A stretch of DNA of 64,000 bases from assembly GCA_030268105.1 (NCBI GenBank), contig BSDZ01000028.1:892001-956000 (forward strand), read 5' to 3'. Under the pieces are notes generated by a model. That model ran no database searches. It was not told the origin of the DNA and saw only the letters and a program-made list of their open reading frames with translations. The position numbers were made by a program, and so were the translations under genes. Shown piece after piece: positions 13,994-25,253 of this stretch (its first letter is position 1; each line of letters starts with the position of its first letter). The DNA is from Volvox africanus (Eukaryota; Chlorophyta; Chlorophyceae; Chlamydomonadales; Volvocaceae).

Positions 13994-16900
13994 CTAAAAT
14001 GGCACCACCCTCTGACAGCACGAGACAGCCAGCGCCTGCTCCGCCCGACTCCCCTGGAGCGTTACATGGCCTAGCCAAGCCGCCAGAAGCTCCGAAGCCG
14101 CCATCATAACATCCGCTGACGTGCCGACCCCTCCTGCGGCCCCTCCAACGTTCCTTTCTCGGCTTTTTCCCCCTCCCCCTCTGACACCTCCTTGCGACTG
14201 CTCCGCTTCCACCCCCCTACACCCCTGCCACCCCTGCAGCACTCGCCCCAGCCACGCCCGCTGGCTTGCTGTCAAGCTCAAAACGACCGGACTGGCAACC
14301 CACCCTAGGGTTTCCGCCACAAAGACCGCGGACAAGGACGAGCAGCTCTCCTCAGCTGACGCCGGGCCCCCCGTTGCACCCTCAGCGCTGTACGAAACTT
14401 TTTCAGCGACACTTTTTCGTTCGCCCGCGATGCCTCCCCCCGCAACATCCCCACGACCACCAGCAACAGCTCGGCCGTCCAACTGGCAGGAGAGCATCAT
14501 TCCGATACCGCATCCTCGGTCGTAGTCCTGGACGTACTCCTGGATGTGGCCTTGCCTTCCCACTGACCCGCCGCTACCCTCCAGCGACTCCGCCGAGCCA
14601 GCTCTTCCTGCGCCACCACAACTACCACCATCACCTGCCCCTGCTGCCCCTACCCATGCTGCTTCTGCTTCTGCCCCTACCTCTGCTCCTTCTGCTGCTT
14701 CCGCGTCTTTTTGTAAACCCGTACTTGTCCAAGAAGCAGGCGACGAGTGTCGGTCGCTGTGTAGCTGGTGCGGGGCGGTTCCGTCGCCACTCCCCACACC
14801 GTCTCGCCCGTTTGCCTCAACAACAGGGGACCCAGGGGACCTAGGGGGCCTCGCCGCACCCGCGGGCGGCCCGGAACACAGTCCAGATGCTGACGGCGCG
14901 GGCGCGGGTACGGCATCCGCCAGCATAAGACCCACCTGGGTCGCCGCTGCTTGCCGTACCGCCCACACTGGATCTTCGCACATCGCCACAGAACATCGCG
15001 CAATGAGGGAAGTCGCTTCTGATTTGGCAGTACCGGCGCCCGAAACCGCGCGCATAACGGCGTGAAGCTGAGACGCCAGATTGAGACGCTGCCTCCAGTC
15101 GCCGCAGCGGCCTGGCGCCCCGACCGGCGGCTTGCAGAGTGACGGGAGCAGCTGCGGGGCGGAGATGCAGCGAAGGGGCGCTGATGGGTGAATGAAGGTC
15201 CCCGGACGGCGGTCTTGAAGACTGGGATCGAAAGATTTCTCTACTTTAATGTTTGTTCCCTCATCCACCATCACTGGGTGGGTCGCGAGTGCGGGCACTG
15301 CGGAGTTCCGGTTGATTTTGGATATTATCGAATCTTTTCCGGTTGGCCTTTTTGTTTTGATTTGAGGGACAGAACGAAGACAATGGATCAGAAATTAACG
15401 TCGCGCCTTCCCGCAGCATCAGAAAGGGCAGAGTAGCAATGGCAGTAGCAGCAGATGATGGTGATAACGATCAGCATCTGAAATATATTTAATGAGTCAA
15501 AGGGTCCACCTGGAGCAATTCCATCTGGAGCTCGGGGGGAGATACATCAAGGAGCCCCGCGATTGCGGAGGAAGCAGCCGGCGCCGCCAGAAGTAGCTGG
15601 TTCCGCAGTACGTCTAGCAACGGCCCCGAAACCACCTGGCGTGCCGCGTCGTACAGGACCATTTTCCTGCCGTCACCGCAGCCGCCGCCACGAATATCAG
15701 TACCTATGTTGCCCCCGGCGGCGGCAGGGCCGTCACCGTCAGATGTTGCCGTCGCCGTCGCCAGAAACCGTACGACACGTTCCGCCGAGGCGACCAGGCT
15801 GCAAATCGTGATTTGGTCGTTGGTCACTAGCAAACGCGCCAGGACGGGCTGCAGCTGCGGCCAGCACCCTGGTCCCGCCTGTCCCGCGTAGGTGTGAATC
15901 GCGGTGATAGAGAGCGAGGAGACGGCGTGAGATCGAAGAAGCTTCGAATGAAAGGGAAGACTAAATTACACAACCACAATAAGATATCATATATGTGTGT
16001 ATATATATATATATATGTGTGTAATATATGTGTAATATATGTGTAATATATGTGTATATAATACATACATATATATGTATATATGTATATAATACATACA
16101 TATATATGTATGTATTATATACACATATATTACACATATATTACACATTATATACACATATTATATACACATATATTACACATATGTATTCATCTGTGTA
16201 CAAGTACTATAATGTATAAATTTAACAAATAATGTATATTTGTTTTTAATATTTTATATTTATTTGATATGTGATGATATGCTAAAAGCTGATCTGCACC
16301 ATGTGCCGAAATCAGGGCGGGGTCTCGAACCACATTGTGCAGTCCGACCATCGCCCTTCGTACGGTTAGCGCTTCCCCACCCTGGAGCTACGCCGGGCCA
16401 CCCCTCCTCCCCCCGCCCTCACGCGGCAGCCCCACTCGGCGGCCCCACCTGGAGTACGACGTCACCGAAGCTTTCCGCACACGACCGACGTACGTCCGCC
16501 GCGCCCGGGCCTACCGCCGCCGCCGCCGTACAGTACGCCGCCAGCAGCGGCGCGAGCAGCTCCGTTGCTGGCGTGCCCGGTCGCAATGTCCTGATGGCGG
16601 CACCGGCTTGCTGTTTCGCCGCCGTCAGCACCCACTGGGACTTCGTTAGCAACAGGGTGTTCAAAAATAGGTCGCGGAGCAGCCGAACCTGGAGCTCATC
16701 TACCTTTTGCCGCTGCTGCTGCTGCTGCTGCTGTTGGTGTTGGTGTTGTGGCGACGGCGGCGGTTGCGACTGGTCAGCGCAACTGCATAACTCCGACAAA
16801 TCTGAAACTACTCTCGCGCACGCCTGTCGTACGCTCCATACTTTATCGTTGCAGAGCGTCTCGTACGCCTCAAACATCTGCTCTAAGGCTCCAGGATGGG

Positions 16901-18430
16901 AAGCATAGCCGCGGTACAGGCGGGGGAGCGCGGCGGCCACCGCCTGGTGGGCAATACATATTTGACCAGCAGGTGGTGGTGGTGGGTGGGGGGGCACATG
17001 CAGTGGGAACCGTCATGTTGAAGCAAATTGCCAAGAAAATATATGCAACAAATTTTGTAAATATTATAAAAATTAATCTTATCTTGTGACCATATACCTA
17101 CCTTACTAAGGTCAATATAACCAATCATCAATAAATTAAATGGAAAACGATGTAAGGATCAGAACGATATCTGCGACACCCTTCAGTGTGCTCCGCCGTA
17201 CCTCTCTAACCCGCAGATCAGCGTGCCCACACAGCCGCCTCCCAATCGCTGCCATCGCAAGGCCCCCGCGATCTGGATCCATATGCCGTACAGCTACTGC
17301 CGACAGGGATAGCGCCATGAGTGCCGCGTCACAGCTGGCCTTGCCGCCTCCGCCACCACCGCCCAGTCCCGTGGGCCTGTCCAGCGCCGCACTCGCCATT
17401 CTCTGGAGGCGAAAAAGCATTCTGTTACGGGGCCCGGTCGCAAGTTCGCCACAAATTTCATCGAGGGCCGCGAGAAGCGTGTCTCGAACCTGTACGCGGC
17501 ACCGAGAATTAGGTCGAGGGATAGTTCAAAATGTACGGCGAAAGTTGTACAATAAAAGGCTGCAGCTAAAGGCCAGACCTAAATTGCAATCAATAAAACA
17601 TATTGTGCATCCTAGTAAGCGACGGGTTCATGGTGGGGCCGGGATTTGCCAGGGACAGGGGGCAGGGGGCACGAAGGTGGGGTTTCGTGTGTACGGACAG
17701 TGTTGGTGTACGGCATGATGGCATGTGCTATGCTTTTACCAATACTCCAAAAGACGTTAGCCGCTCTCACCATGGGAAGCGCGCCCGTGCCCGCGCTGCC
17801 CTGGCGCATTCCGCCTCCCCCGGCACCACCCGGGTCAAGGGAGGGCTTCAGCTGCTGCTCCAAAGTGTCCACCACCTTTTCCTCTACCTCATCCGGGGCA
17901 ACCGTACTGCCAGCCAGCTTGGCTGTACGACAACGACAGTTTGGGACAGAAAGCGTGAGATGTGATACGATAAGATCTTCGCTGTGGGCCTGTGGTAATG
18001 TAACCAAAAAGCCGTAACATATGCGTACTGCTGAGTGCTGACACAGCAAACGGCCCATCACGGCATGACACGCTGTCGACCGAACAGCCCAACGGCTTTT
18101 ACGGCTTTTATTAGCACCTGAAAAAACTGTAACCAGCAACTTACCTAACTGTCGGAGCTGCTGCAGAGTTTCCAGCCTTACCCCTAGGGCCTCATCTTCC
18201 AGCAATGAATCAAGGACCTTCAGAGGGAGCGGGGGGAAGGACCGGCGCGGTGCGAGGGGCGTGAATTTGAATGGGTGCATGAAAGCGTATATACCTCGGG
18301 CAAGACGGTGTGGATCCACGGTTGATGCGGTTGAAACCTGGATCCGATTGTTAAATGGGTTATTCAGCGGCAGAAGTAGCGCTTGAACTGCAACGATACT
18401 CGCACCGGCTGGCGGGCTGCAACAGTACGG
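13994..18430 (-). CDS. HEAT-repeat protein, PP4 regulatory subunit 1-like (PP2A-A-type scaffold)
   Basis: Regulatory subunit 1 of protein phosphatase 4 is a HEAT-repeat scaffold that binds the catalytic subunit. Exons on the minus strand, 5' to 3': uncertain 5' exon(s) near 18430-18270, 18217-18145, 17922-17771, 17489 to about 17170, 16943-16449, 15878-15510, 15151-13994 (stop). Phases match at most of these junctions. HEAT signatures recur: DKVWSVRQACARVVSDLS, then LLTKSQWVLTAAKQQAG, and DPVWAVRQAAATQVG near the C-terminus. These are very close in style to PP4R1 and PP2A-A repeats. A Gln-rich run (poly-Q plus HQHQ) interrupts the exon 16943-16449, and the last exon has long Ala/Gly-rich loops, as is common in volvocine proteins. 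The true start codon is unresolved. Another HEAT-repeat family is possible. Confidence 0.7.
15985..16230. repeat. AT-rich (TATATG/TACACATA) simple repeat with inverted symmetry
   Basis: About 240 bp of TATATA, ATATGTGTA and TACACATATA units. The left half is largely the reverse complement of the right half, so the stretch can fold on itself. It lies in the intron of the HEAT-repeat gene between exons 16943-16449 and 15878-15510, next to a tRNA-like segment. Confidence 0.9.
16313..16400 (-). mobile_element. Possible tRNA-derived SINE head
   Basis: Read on the minus strand, an A-box-like TAGCTCCAGGGTGGGG (about 16390-16375) is followed roughly 50 nt later by a B-box-like GGTTCGAGACC (16331-16321). 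Between them, ACCGT and ATGGT can pair as an anticodon-like stem around an oversized loop. The acceptor ends do not pair well, so this is tRNA-related and probably not a working tRNA. The AT-rich simple repeat downstream on the same strand (16230-15985) would be its tail. All of it lies inside an intron. Confidence 0.4.
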
Positions 18431-18599
18431 CTAAAATGTAACCATAACTGGAGTACATTTTGTCCTGCTTTACCCGCGCAACGCCCAGATAAACTTCTTC
18501 TTCAGGGAGCCTTAGACTCGAAAATCCCATATCAAGATCCAGATTTTTCTCCTGATGACGCCATTTCCTGAGAGGCTCACCTCGAACAGTCTGATCAGC

Positions 18600-19522
18600 T
18601 CCCTCTTACTTGCTCGAGTAGCAGCAGACGCCAAGCCCTGATAAGGGAAGACCGCGACGCAGAATTTGTAGCCCAACTATTCATCTTAAGATGACCGGGT
18701 CTTTCCTTCTTTAATAAAGCCATATTTGTTTATATGCTCCACTTTATGACGGAAAATTGCGCTGGGCTGGGGGAAGAAGGGTTCGTGTAGGAAAAGGCGT
18801 GCGGGTTTTAGGTGTACTGTGACAACGTTTGGTGACTTCCCCCTCCCGCACCAACACTACCGCTACTACCTACACCGCTACCGAATCCCTCCTAGCACAC
18901 ACCTTGATATATGCGAGTCGCAGGGTAAGATCATCGCTTAGGCAGTTCTTGTACACGACTTCCGCAGGCACCGAAGTCACATCCACCTGCATTTTAAGGG
19001 TGCGACTTGGATCTTCATTTTCATTATAATTATGTCTTCCAGAGATTCGGCAGACACACCGTGAGAGCGCCGTTCTCCCATGGAGCTCGCTCCAGGTCAT
19101 CATCATTTTCCTCCGTCTTGTTTTTGCGATTCATGGTATCAAATTTTCAAATGATTGTAACATAAACGCTTTGACTTCCGTTTCCTCAAATTGCTGGCTG
19201 CATGTACGGATAATCAGTTTGCTCTACCGGTTTACGGGCTAGTCATATACATGCGATCTGTCATTAGGGGGCAACATTTCTTCTGGGCAAAACCTTAAAC
19301 AAGAGTCTGTACTTCTAATGGACAGTCTCTTTGGGGGAACAAAGTCGACTTTTTACTCAGATTTGCCTAAAATTTATGTCTGAAGGATTATTTCTTGAAA
19401 TGAATACATGTCGTTATATTATAACATAACATCATAACTTTTTGATTTTAGGCCAGGTTCTGACTCCCAATTTCGGGCCTTGGCCAAGGCCCGACCAGGG
19501 GATCCAGCCTTAAAACTACAAT
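18600..19522. other. Intergenic/upstream region of TAF12
   Basis: This lies between the 5' side of the HEAT-repeat gene (-) and the ATG of TAF12 (+), so it probably holds divergent promoters. A minus-strand open frame at 18870-19106 shows no family motif and no supporting splice chain. I do not call it a gene. Confidence 0.5.
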
Positions 19523-20824
19523 ATGTCACATCATGGTGGTCCGATGGTCCCTGGTATTCCAAGGCCATCCCTCTCACCTGGACCGCCCACTGGCGCACAG
19601 CCCAGTTTGAGTATGGCTCCAACCTTGGTGGGGCCAGGTCAAGTCTCAACGCTACCGATTCAGCCACTCAACGTGGGGCCGGGTTTGCCGGGAACTGCTA
19701 ACGGCGCACCACGTCCTCTAGCCCCAGGGCATGTGCCCGGCACGCAACAATTGCCGATCTCACCATTGAACATGCCCCCAGCGGGACAATCTCCAGCACC
19801 CCATCTTGGGATGTCGGCCGTCCAGATGCTGAACCTAAACCTGAATCTTCATGGTCAAGCAAACCCAGCATTCCCCCAGGGCCTTGCACAACAGCCAGGT
19901 CAGCAGGGTTCCGGAGGCCTAAAGCGTCCAGTTGATCCTGCCGGGGTCGCTGATGGCAACCCCACTGCTAAGCGGACGCGCCTGGGCGAGGGCGAGGGTG
20001 ACGCAGGCAACAGCCAAATACCCAGGCCCGGAAGCACAGCTCCAGGTGCTCTACCCGCCGGTGGACCCGCAGCCTCGACGGCAGCGGCGGCTGTTCCTTC
20101 GCAACAACCACAGCAGCCTCAGCCGGGGACAGCAAACATAGGTTTGGTGCAAACAGCCACCGCGGCCTCGAACCCCGGGGCAGATCTTGCTGCGCTGATC
20201 CGCGCAAACCCCTACGCCGCCGCTTACTCGCAGCTACAGCAAGTCGCGGCAGCGCAGGCCGCGCAAGCTGCGGCGCGCCGCCGTGCTGCCGCTGCAGCGG
20301 TGGCAGCTGCTGATCCAGATGACGAACGCAGGCTGCTGCCTCGTCGCGGCATTCGGATGGCGCTGCGTGCTGCTGGCATGGAACGTGACTACGTCGTTGA
20401 CCCAGCTACCGAGGCTGCCTTACAGGAGTTCTACACGGAGTGGATTAGCAATGCAGTGGCATTGGGATGTGAAGCGGCCAAGGGGCGCAACTCCAATGTC
20501 CTGAAGGCGCGCGACATTGCCATTCACTTGGAGCGCTCCTGGAACCTGCACATCCCGGGCTTCAACGGTGAGGGACTCAAGCCATACCGCCGGCCGAACG
20601 CATCAGAGTTGCACAGGCAGCGTCAGCTGGCAGTGCGGCGTACGGCTGGGGAGATGGATCACCAACAGCAACAGCAACAACTACACCATCACCATGTCGG
20701 GGCTGGGGGGCACCAGGTAGCGACAGTGGTCTCACCCGGCGGGTTGGCGGCAGGTGGAGCCGGCGGTGGGAACGGTGCCGGTGCCGGGGGCAGCGCGGGG
20801 GGCGGCACGGCTACCGTGGGGTAA
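19523..20824 (+). CDS. TAF12: TFIID/SAGA subunit TAF12-like histone-fold protein
   Basis: TAF12 pairs with TAF4 (in TFIID) through a histone fold and supports RNA polymerase II initiation. This is an uninterrupted 433-residue frame, unusual in this intron-rich neighbourhood. Residues 1 to about 265 are Pro/Gly/Gln-rich and low-complexity. Residues about 268-350 form the histone fold: an RRLLPRRGIRMALRAAG helix, a central helix with LQEFYTEWISNAVALG, then KARDIAIHLERSWNLHIPGF. The last block is the characteristic TAF12 ending (HLERxWNxxIPGF). The tail is Gln/His and Gly rich. The first ATG of the frame, just after an AT-rich leader, was chosen as start. Retrotransposition of a spliced message is possible but no poly(A) or flanking duplication was checked. 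Confidence 0.93.
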   Translation: MSHHGGPMVPGIPRPSLSPGPPTGAQPSLSMAPTLVGPGQVSTLPIQPLNVGPGLPGTANGAPRPLAPGHVPGTQQLPISPLNMPPAGQSPAPHLGMSAVQMLNLNLNLHGQANPAFPQGLAQQPGQQGSGGLKRPVDPAGVADGNPTAKRTRLGEGEGDAGNSQIPRPGSTAPGALPAGGPAASTAAAAVPSQQPQQPQPGTANIGLVQTATAASNPGADLAALIRANPYAAAYSQLQQVAAAQAAQAAARRRAAAAAVAAADPDDERRLLPRRGIRMALRAAGMERDYVVDPATEAALQEFYTEWISNAVALGCEAAKGRNSNVLKARDIAIHLERSWNLHIPGFNGEGLKPYRRPNASELHRQRQLAVRRTAGEMDHQQQQQQLHHHHVGAGGHQVATVVSPGGLAAGGAGGGNGAGAGGSAGGGTATVG

Positions 20825-21859
20825 TCTGTATGTGTGAAGGTGCAGTGCAGTAAGGCGAGGCTAAGCAGGGCAGGATTAAGGTTAGCCGATTGCTGCTTGA
20901 TTGGGATTTGAAGATTAGGGATCTTTAACTTCACAAATGGCCCAAATCCAACAAAAGGCTTTGTCTGTGGGACATGCATAGGCGCGCAAGGTCATTGTTG
21001 CGTGAGGAGAGGGTATGCCATTGTGGGGTGCATGCAGAGGTTTAACGGGCGGTCTTTCTTGGGTGGTCTGTAGTTCGGTCTTCAGGACGCTTTGGGGGCA
21101 GGGGCGATCCTAGGAAGTGGGTATTATGTGACCGATTTGACATCGACCATATTAGCATATTACCTATTTATGTCGCCAACTCTGTTGTCATGAATTCAGA
21201 CAGCAATTCTGGCGATATGTCGCCCTCTCATGATGTGTGCTTGTATGCTATGATGTAGACAATCAAGTATATGTGTCGACATCGTAATCATTCAGCTCAG
21301 CCCGTCTTTTGGGCACCGGCAGTGGTGTGCTTCGGAGATTGATATACATGCCCAATCGTGAGAAATGGCAACGAAAAAGGACGCATCTGTTCTGCATGGA
21401 TTCGTTGTTTCATTATTCCTCGATGTCGTTTTGTTAATTGTCTGCAGATGTCATGCATCTATATAAGGCTGGGTCCTGTACATTATCATTGTTTCACGTA
21501 ACCGCAGCAGATAAGAGCAACATAATTTTCACCCGACAACTCGAAATTACTTACACATTCCTCTTAACACGACCATAACTTGCGGGATTAACGGGTTGGC
21601 TGAAAGGGCAGGATAAAACGGTATATATAGGGCATTCCTCGAGCATTATTAAATTCGTTGGATACCATCACATCGTGCGCTGAAAAGTGTATTAGCTACG
21701 TACACTGCGCTACAGCAAGCCCACCTCGCAGCTGCCATCAAGACCCACTAAACCCTGCCAACTCGCACATGAGCACTTCACTTCGCGAGCGCTGGCACTG
21801 TTCAGTATGCCCTCATAAGCGGATGGTCTCATGTGCAGAGGTCAATGCTTCACAACGAG
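20825..21859. other. Intergenic between convergent TAF12 and glutamine synthetase (minus copy)
   Basis: About 1 kb where two genes converge, so it should contain both 3' untranslated regions. A TATA-like GTATATATAG occurs near 21621-21630, but no supported gene follows it. Confidence 0.6.
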
Positions 21860-24248
21860 TTAGTTTCCCTTAAGGATGGTCTTGATGAGGAGGCGAGCAA
21901 CCGTGTAGGGATCAACGTTGGCGGCCGGGCGGCGGTCCTCCAGGTAACCGTAGCCCTTGAGCATGACCGGCAGGGGGATACGGATGGACGAGCCGCGGTC
22001 CGCAACACCGTGCTTGAAGGTGTTGATGTCGCACGTCTCGTGCTTGCCAGTCAGGCGCGCCTCGTTGCCCAAGCCGTACTGCGAAATGTGCTCAATGTGG
22101 GTCTTCGACAGCTTGTCCACGGCCTCGTGAATGACCTGCATGCCGCCCGGCTCGCGCATTGACTTGGTCGAGAAGTTGGTGTGCGCGCCGGTGCCATTCC
22201 AGTCGCCGGTGCGGACTGGCTTGGGGTTGAAGGTGGCGACGATGCCGAAGTCCTCGCCCAGGCGGTGCAGCAGCCAGCGAGAAAGCATGACCTCATCGCC
22301 CATCTCGAGGGGCCCCACCGGGCCAATCTGGTACTCCCACTGACCTGGCATCACCTCAGAGTTGATGCCGGAAATCTTAAGACCAGCCTTCATGCACGCC
22401 TCCATATGCGCCTCAGCCAGCGGGCGGCCAAATGCCGACTCCGCGCCCACCCCACAGTAGAAGGGGCCCTAAATGAGCAAAGGGGCAGTCGAGGAACCGC
22501 ATTCTTTAAGCCGCTCGGAAGTAAAAAGAGCCAACAAGCACAAGGAGCCAAGCAAAAGATAGAATGCTGGTGCTCGGCATGTTCAGATGGGGGTATAGTA
22601 CACGCCATACGTCTCCATTCATGTTCACACAACAATAGCTGCAGTAAATACGGCAGCATGTCATTGACTGAAGTGAGGTCCCATGTTTCTCCAAGTAGCA
22701 GAAGCACTCCCCACTGCCATCCGATGCCCACACCCAATGCCGTGTTCATGCACCCAAGACCAAAAGCTGCGACCACCCACCTGCGGGGCGGGGAAGCCAC
22801 CGGCGGGCCAGCCGTAGATCTGGCCGGTCGTCTTCTGCAGCATGGTGTACTCCTGCTCCAGGCCGTACCAACAGTCCTCAGCCAGGACCTTGTCGTCAAT
22901 AATGTCCCGCAGCTTAGCACGAGTATTGGTGGGGTGTGGGGTGCCGTCGGGGGCGAAAACCTCGCACATCACCAGGACATGCGGGTCGCCGCGGATGGGG
23001 TCCTTAATGACGCGGACTGGCCTGTGGGCAAGAAGACGCAACACAGCGGCAGGACGTGGCTCAATAACTGAGGGTATAATGACAACCCAGATCACGCCTT
23101 TGCATCCTTTGTGTTGCTTATCTCCTCAGGGCTGGGGCCAATACGAAGCAAATTGTTTGAATGGATACAGCCCGATCTGCCACTCTGAACAAAAACCCAG
23201 ATCGCAGATCTGCACCCCGTCGCCCGTTTCATCGCAGTTATTGTCAACAGTGCATTTGTTTGTGTGGCAGAATGGGACACGGGAAAACCTCATCACAGCA
23301 TACTAGCGAACTCCCTGCGCACACCTGAGGATGCAATCTGAGTTGTTGCCGGCTGCCTGGCCAGTGGAAGAGCCATCGAAGGACCAGTCAGGGTACAGGC
23401 TGGCGTCCAGACCCAGGGGCTCGTCAAAAACCTTGGTCTTCGAGCGCATCTCATTGAAGATCATACCCTGCGGTTTGCGGGCCGTACAGACTGGGAATCT
23501 TAGACGGTATGCTTTCAGTGACTCTGATATAATGAAGAGTACGTTATCCATCACCTAGTGAATAATGAAAGGCAACCCCTCGGCAAATAAATGCTGCCCA
23601 GCATGGAGTCCAATCGTTCCACGTGGACCCCTTGAGATCAGATTGAGACATGGGCGCACCTTCTCTGGACGACCCTCATTACCATCAGCCCATACGTACT
23701 CCGCCTTCATGCCATAGGCCTGAACACGCACTGTCAGCGCGCGACCCTATAAAGAAGCACAGGATTAGGACAACCGTTGGCTACTATCGTAGGTTTAGCG
23801 AGTGACAAGGTGAAAACAATTACTCCCTAAAGAGCAGGTAAAAACCATTATCATACCAAACCATATGCGAACATGGATTTTCATTTCGGTCCAGCTCTAC
23901 AGGCGGCAGGGCCTAGTCCATTCCGATACAGCATTAAATGTACCCCACCCCACTTCTGATTTGTTTCCATGTGTGAAAACGAAATAACCAAAGTAAGCAT
24001 TGTCAGCGCATTTTAAGGTGTCTATTTTTATGGGAACAGGGACCGCCGCCACCGGGACGCCAGCAAGGCTGACCACTTACAGCGCGTGCGCCGGTGCTGC
24101 GCTTAACCTATGCATGGAAAAATGAAGATGACATGTTAGTCGTGCAGGACGCAAATAGGACAGGCCTTGACGGCGCTGAGAGCATTACAAGAGCGCAACT
24201 GGACCCTACCTGCGCATTCGCAGAGACACCACGGAGAGCGAAAGCCAT
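21860..24248 (-). CDS. GLN2: Glutamine synthetase, plastid type (GS2), minus-strand copy
   Basis: Catalyses ATP-dependent amidation of glutamate with ammonium, the entry step of nitrogen assimilation, here probably in the chloroplast. Exons on the minus strand: 24248-24210, 24107-24081, 23746-23660, 23467-23325, 23021-22781, 22468-21860. All junctions keep phase and give 381 aa, the usual GS2 length. The N-terminus MAFALRGVSANAQ followed by VKRSTGARA looks like a plastid transit peptide. Mature signatures include EYVWADGNEG, DGSSTGQAAGNNSD, the substrate loop MPGQWEYQIGP and the ATP-binding block GDWNGTGAHTNFSTKSM. It ends KTILKGN. Exons 4-6 and their introns are practically identical to the plus-strand copy at 25254-27734, while exons 1-3 differ. 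The two genes are divergently oriented, with start codons about 1 kb apart. Confidence 0.97.
21873..23464 (-). repeat. Inverted repeat, left arm (GS exons 4-6 with introns)
   Basis: The arm pairs with 26127-27718: position x here corresponds to 49591 minus x there, without any length change. All overlapping translated frames in both arms are the same. The only difference I found inside is a synonymous third-base change at 21947/27644. Arms diverge at the Gly codon starting GS exon 4 and four codons before the stop. The spacer is about 2.66 kb. Confidence 0.95.
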
Positions 24249-25253
24249 AGTATCGTTAAACTTTTGAGGAGGATTACAAGCTTCTTTTCGACGGATATCA
24301 AGCATGTGCCAGCATGTACGGCACCACTCGCCTGCATTGACGAAAAGCGAACGCTTCATCACATGGTTTACATAATTGTACTTCTTGTCATTTATGCGAA
24401 TGCATGGAAAACTTGAGAACAAAGGCGACTGGAACCTTTTTGCACGTAGCCTTGGAAATCGCAACGATGATGTACAAGATGTCTTAGTCCGCTATGATAT
24501 GATTTGTGCAAATCCGTCCAGTGGATACAAATATACCGATTCCTCTTATACAGAAACAATAAAGACCTTGACAGCCGGGCACCAATGACCAGCATCCCTA
24601 TAGACCCTTACAAACTAGTGATGGCGACGTACGTATACTTCCTCAAAGTTATCGTCAGGTACAGGTCGTTGCTTGTGCCAAATGGACCGGCTGCAACCGA
24701 AACACCGTACGCTTCCACTGGCTGGTAAGGAGGCTTTCTCCATGATTATCGTACAAATGTGATTTCATATCTGTTAGCACTGGAACCTAAGGATAAGATG
24801 GAATCGATGATCACAGAAAGCCAGCCAGAGGTAAAGCCGGCGCACCTCACATTCCCCATCTTTTGCGAAAGAGGGAGATGTCTGAATGTGTAGATGGTGT
24901 ATTTCTTACCAAATTATACTAAATAACAAAGTTGAAAAGGGTTCGGTGCAAAGGATGCGTTAATAACCTGACGGATGACCCCAAATCCACAGCCTTATTC
25001 ATGGGCTAAATTATTTTGGCAATTTATCTTGGCATCGGGTTCAAGACGATCGATCAATGTATTGCAGATTAAGAGAAAGAACTCTTCATAAAGGAGACCA
25101 AATTCCTTTTTGTCATGTGCCCTGGTGAAAAAGTGCGTCCACACGCTGTACGGCACATCACACCTTGCTGTGGAAAAGATAGTACAAAAGGCGGCAATGC
25201 CACATTTATCTTTATCACTTACCAAGTAGTAGATTTACTTGTAGGCATAAATT
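24249..25253. promoter_or_regulatory. Shared region between divergent glutamine synthetase start codons
   Basis: About 1 kb separates the ATG of the minus copy (24248) from the ATG of the plus copy (25254). Both promoters and 5' untranslated regions must lie here unless there are upstream non-coding exons. I did not find a convincing TATA box or a named nitrogen-response element by eye. Confidence 0.6.

Noticed and set aside
16313..16400. A functional tRNA gene
   Set aside because: A- and B-box-like motifs are present, but the acceptor ends do not pair and the anticodon-like loop is too large.
18870..19106. Minus-strand 78-aa frame upstream of TAF12
   Set aside because: No family motif, no splice chain and no support beyond being open.
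22181..23071. 296-aa plus-strand frame, mirrored by a minus-strand frame at 26520-27410
   Set aside because: Antisense shadow of glutamine synthetase exons 5-6 and intron 5; identical in both copies only because the arms are identical.
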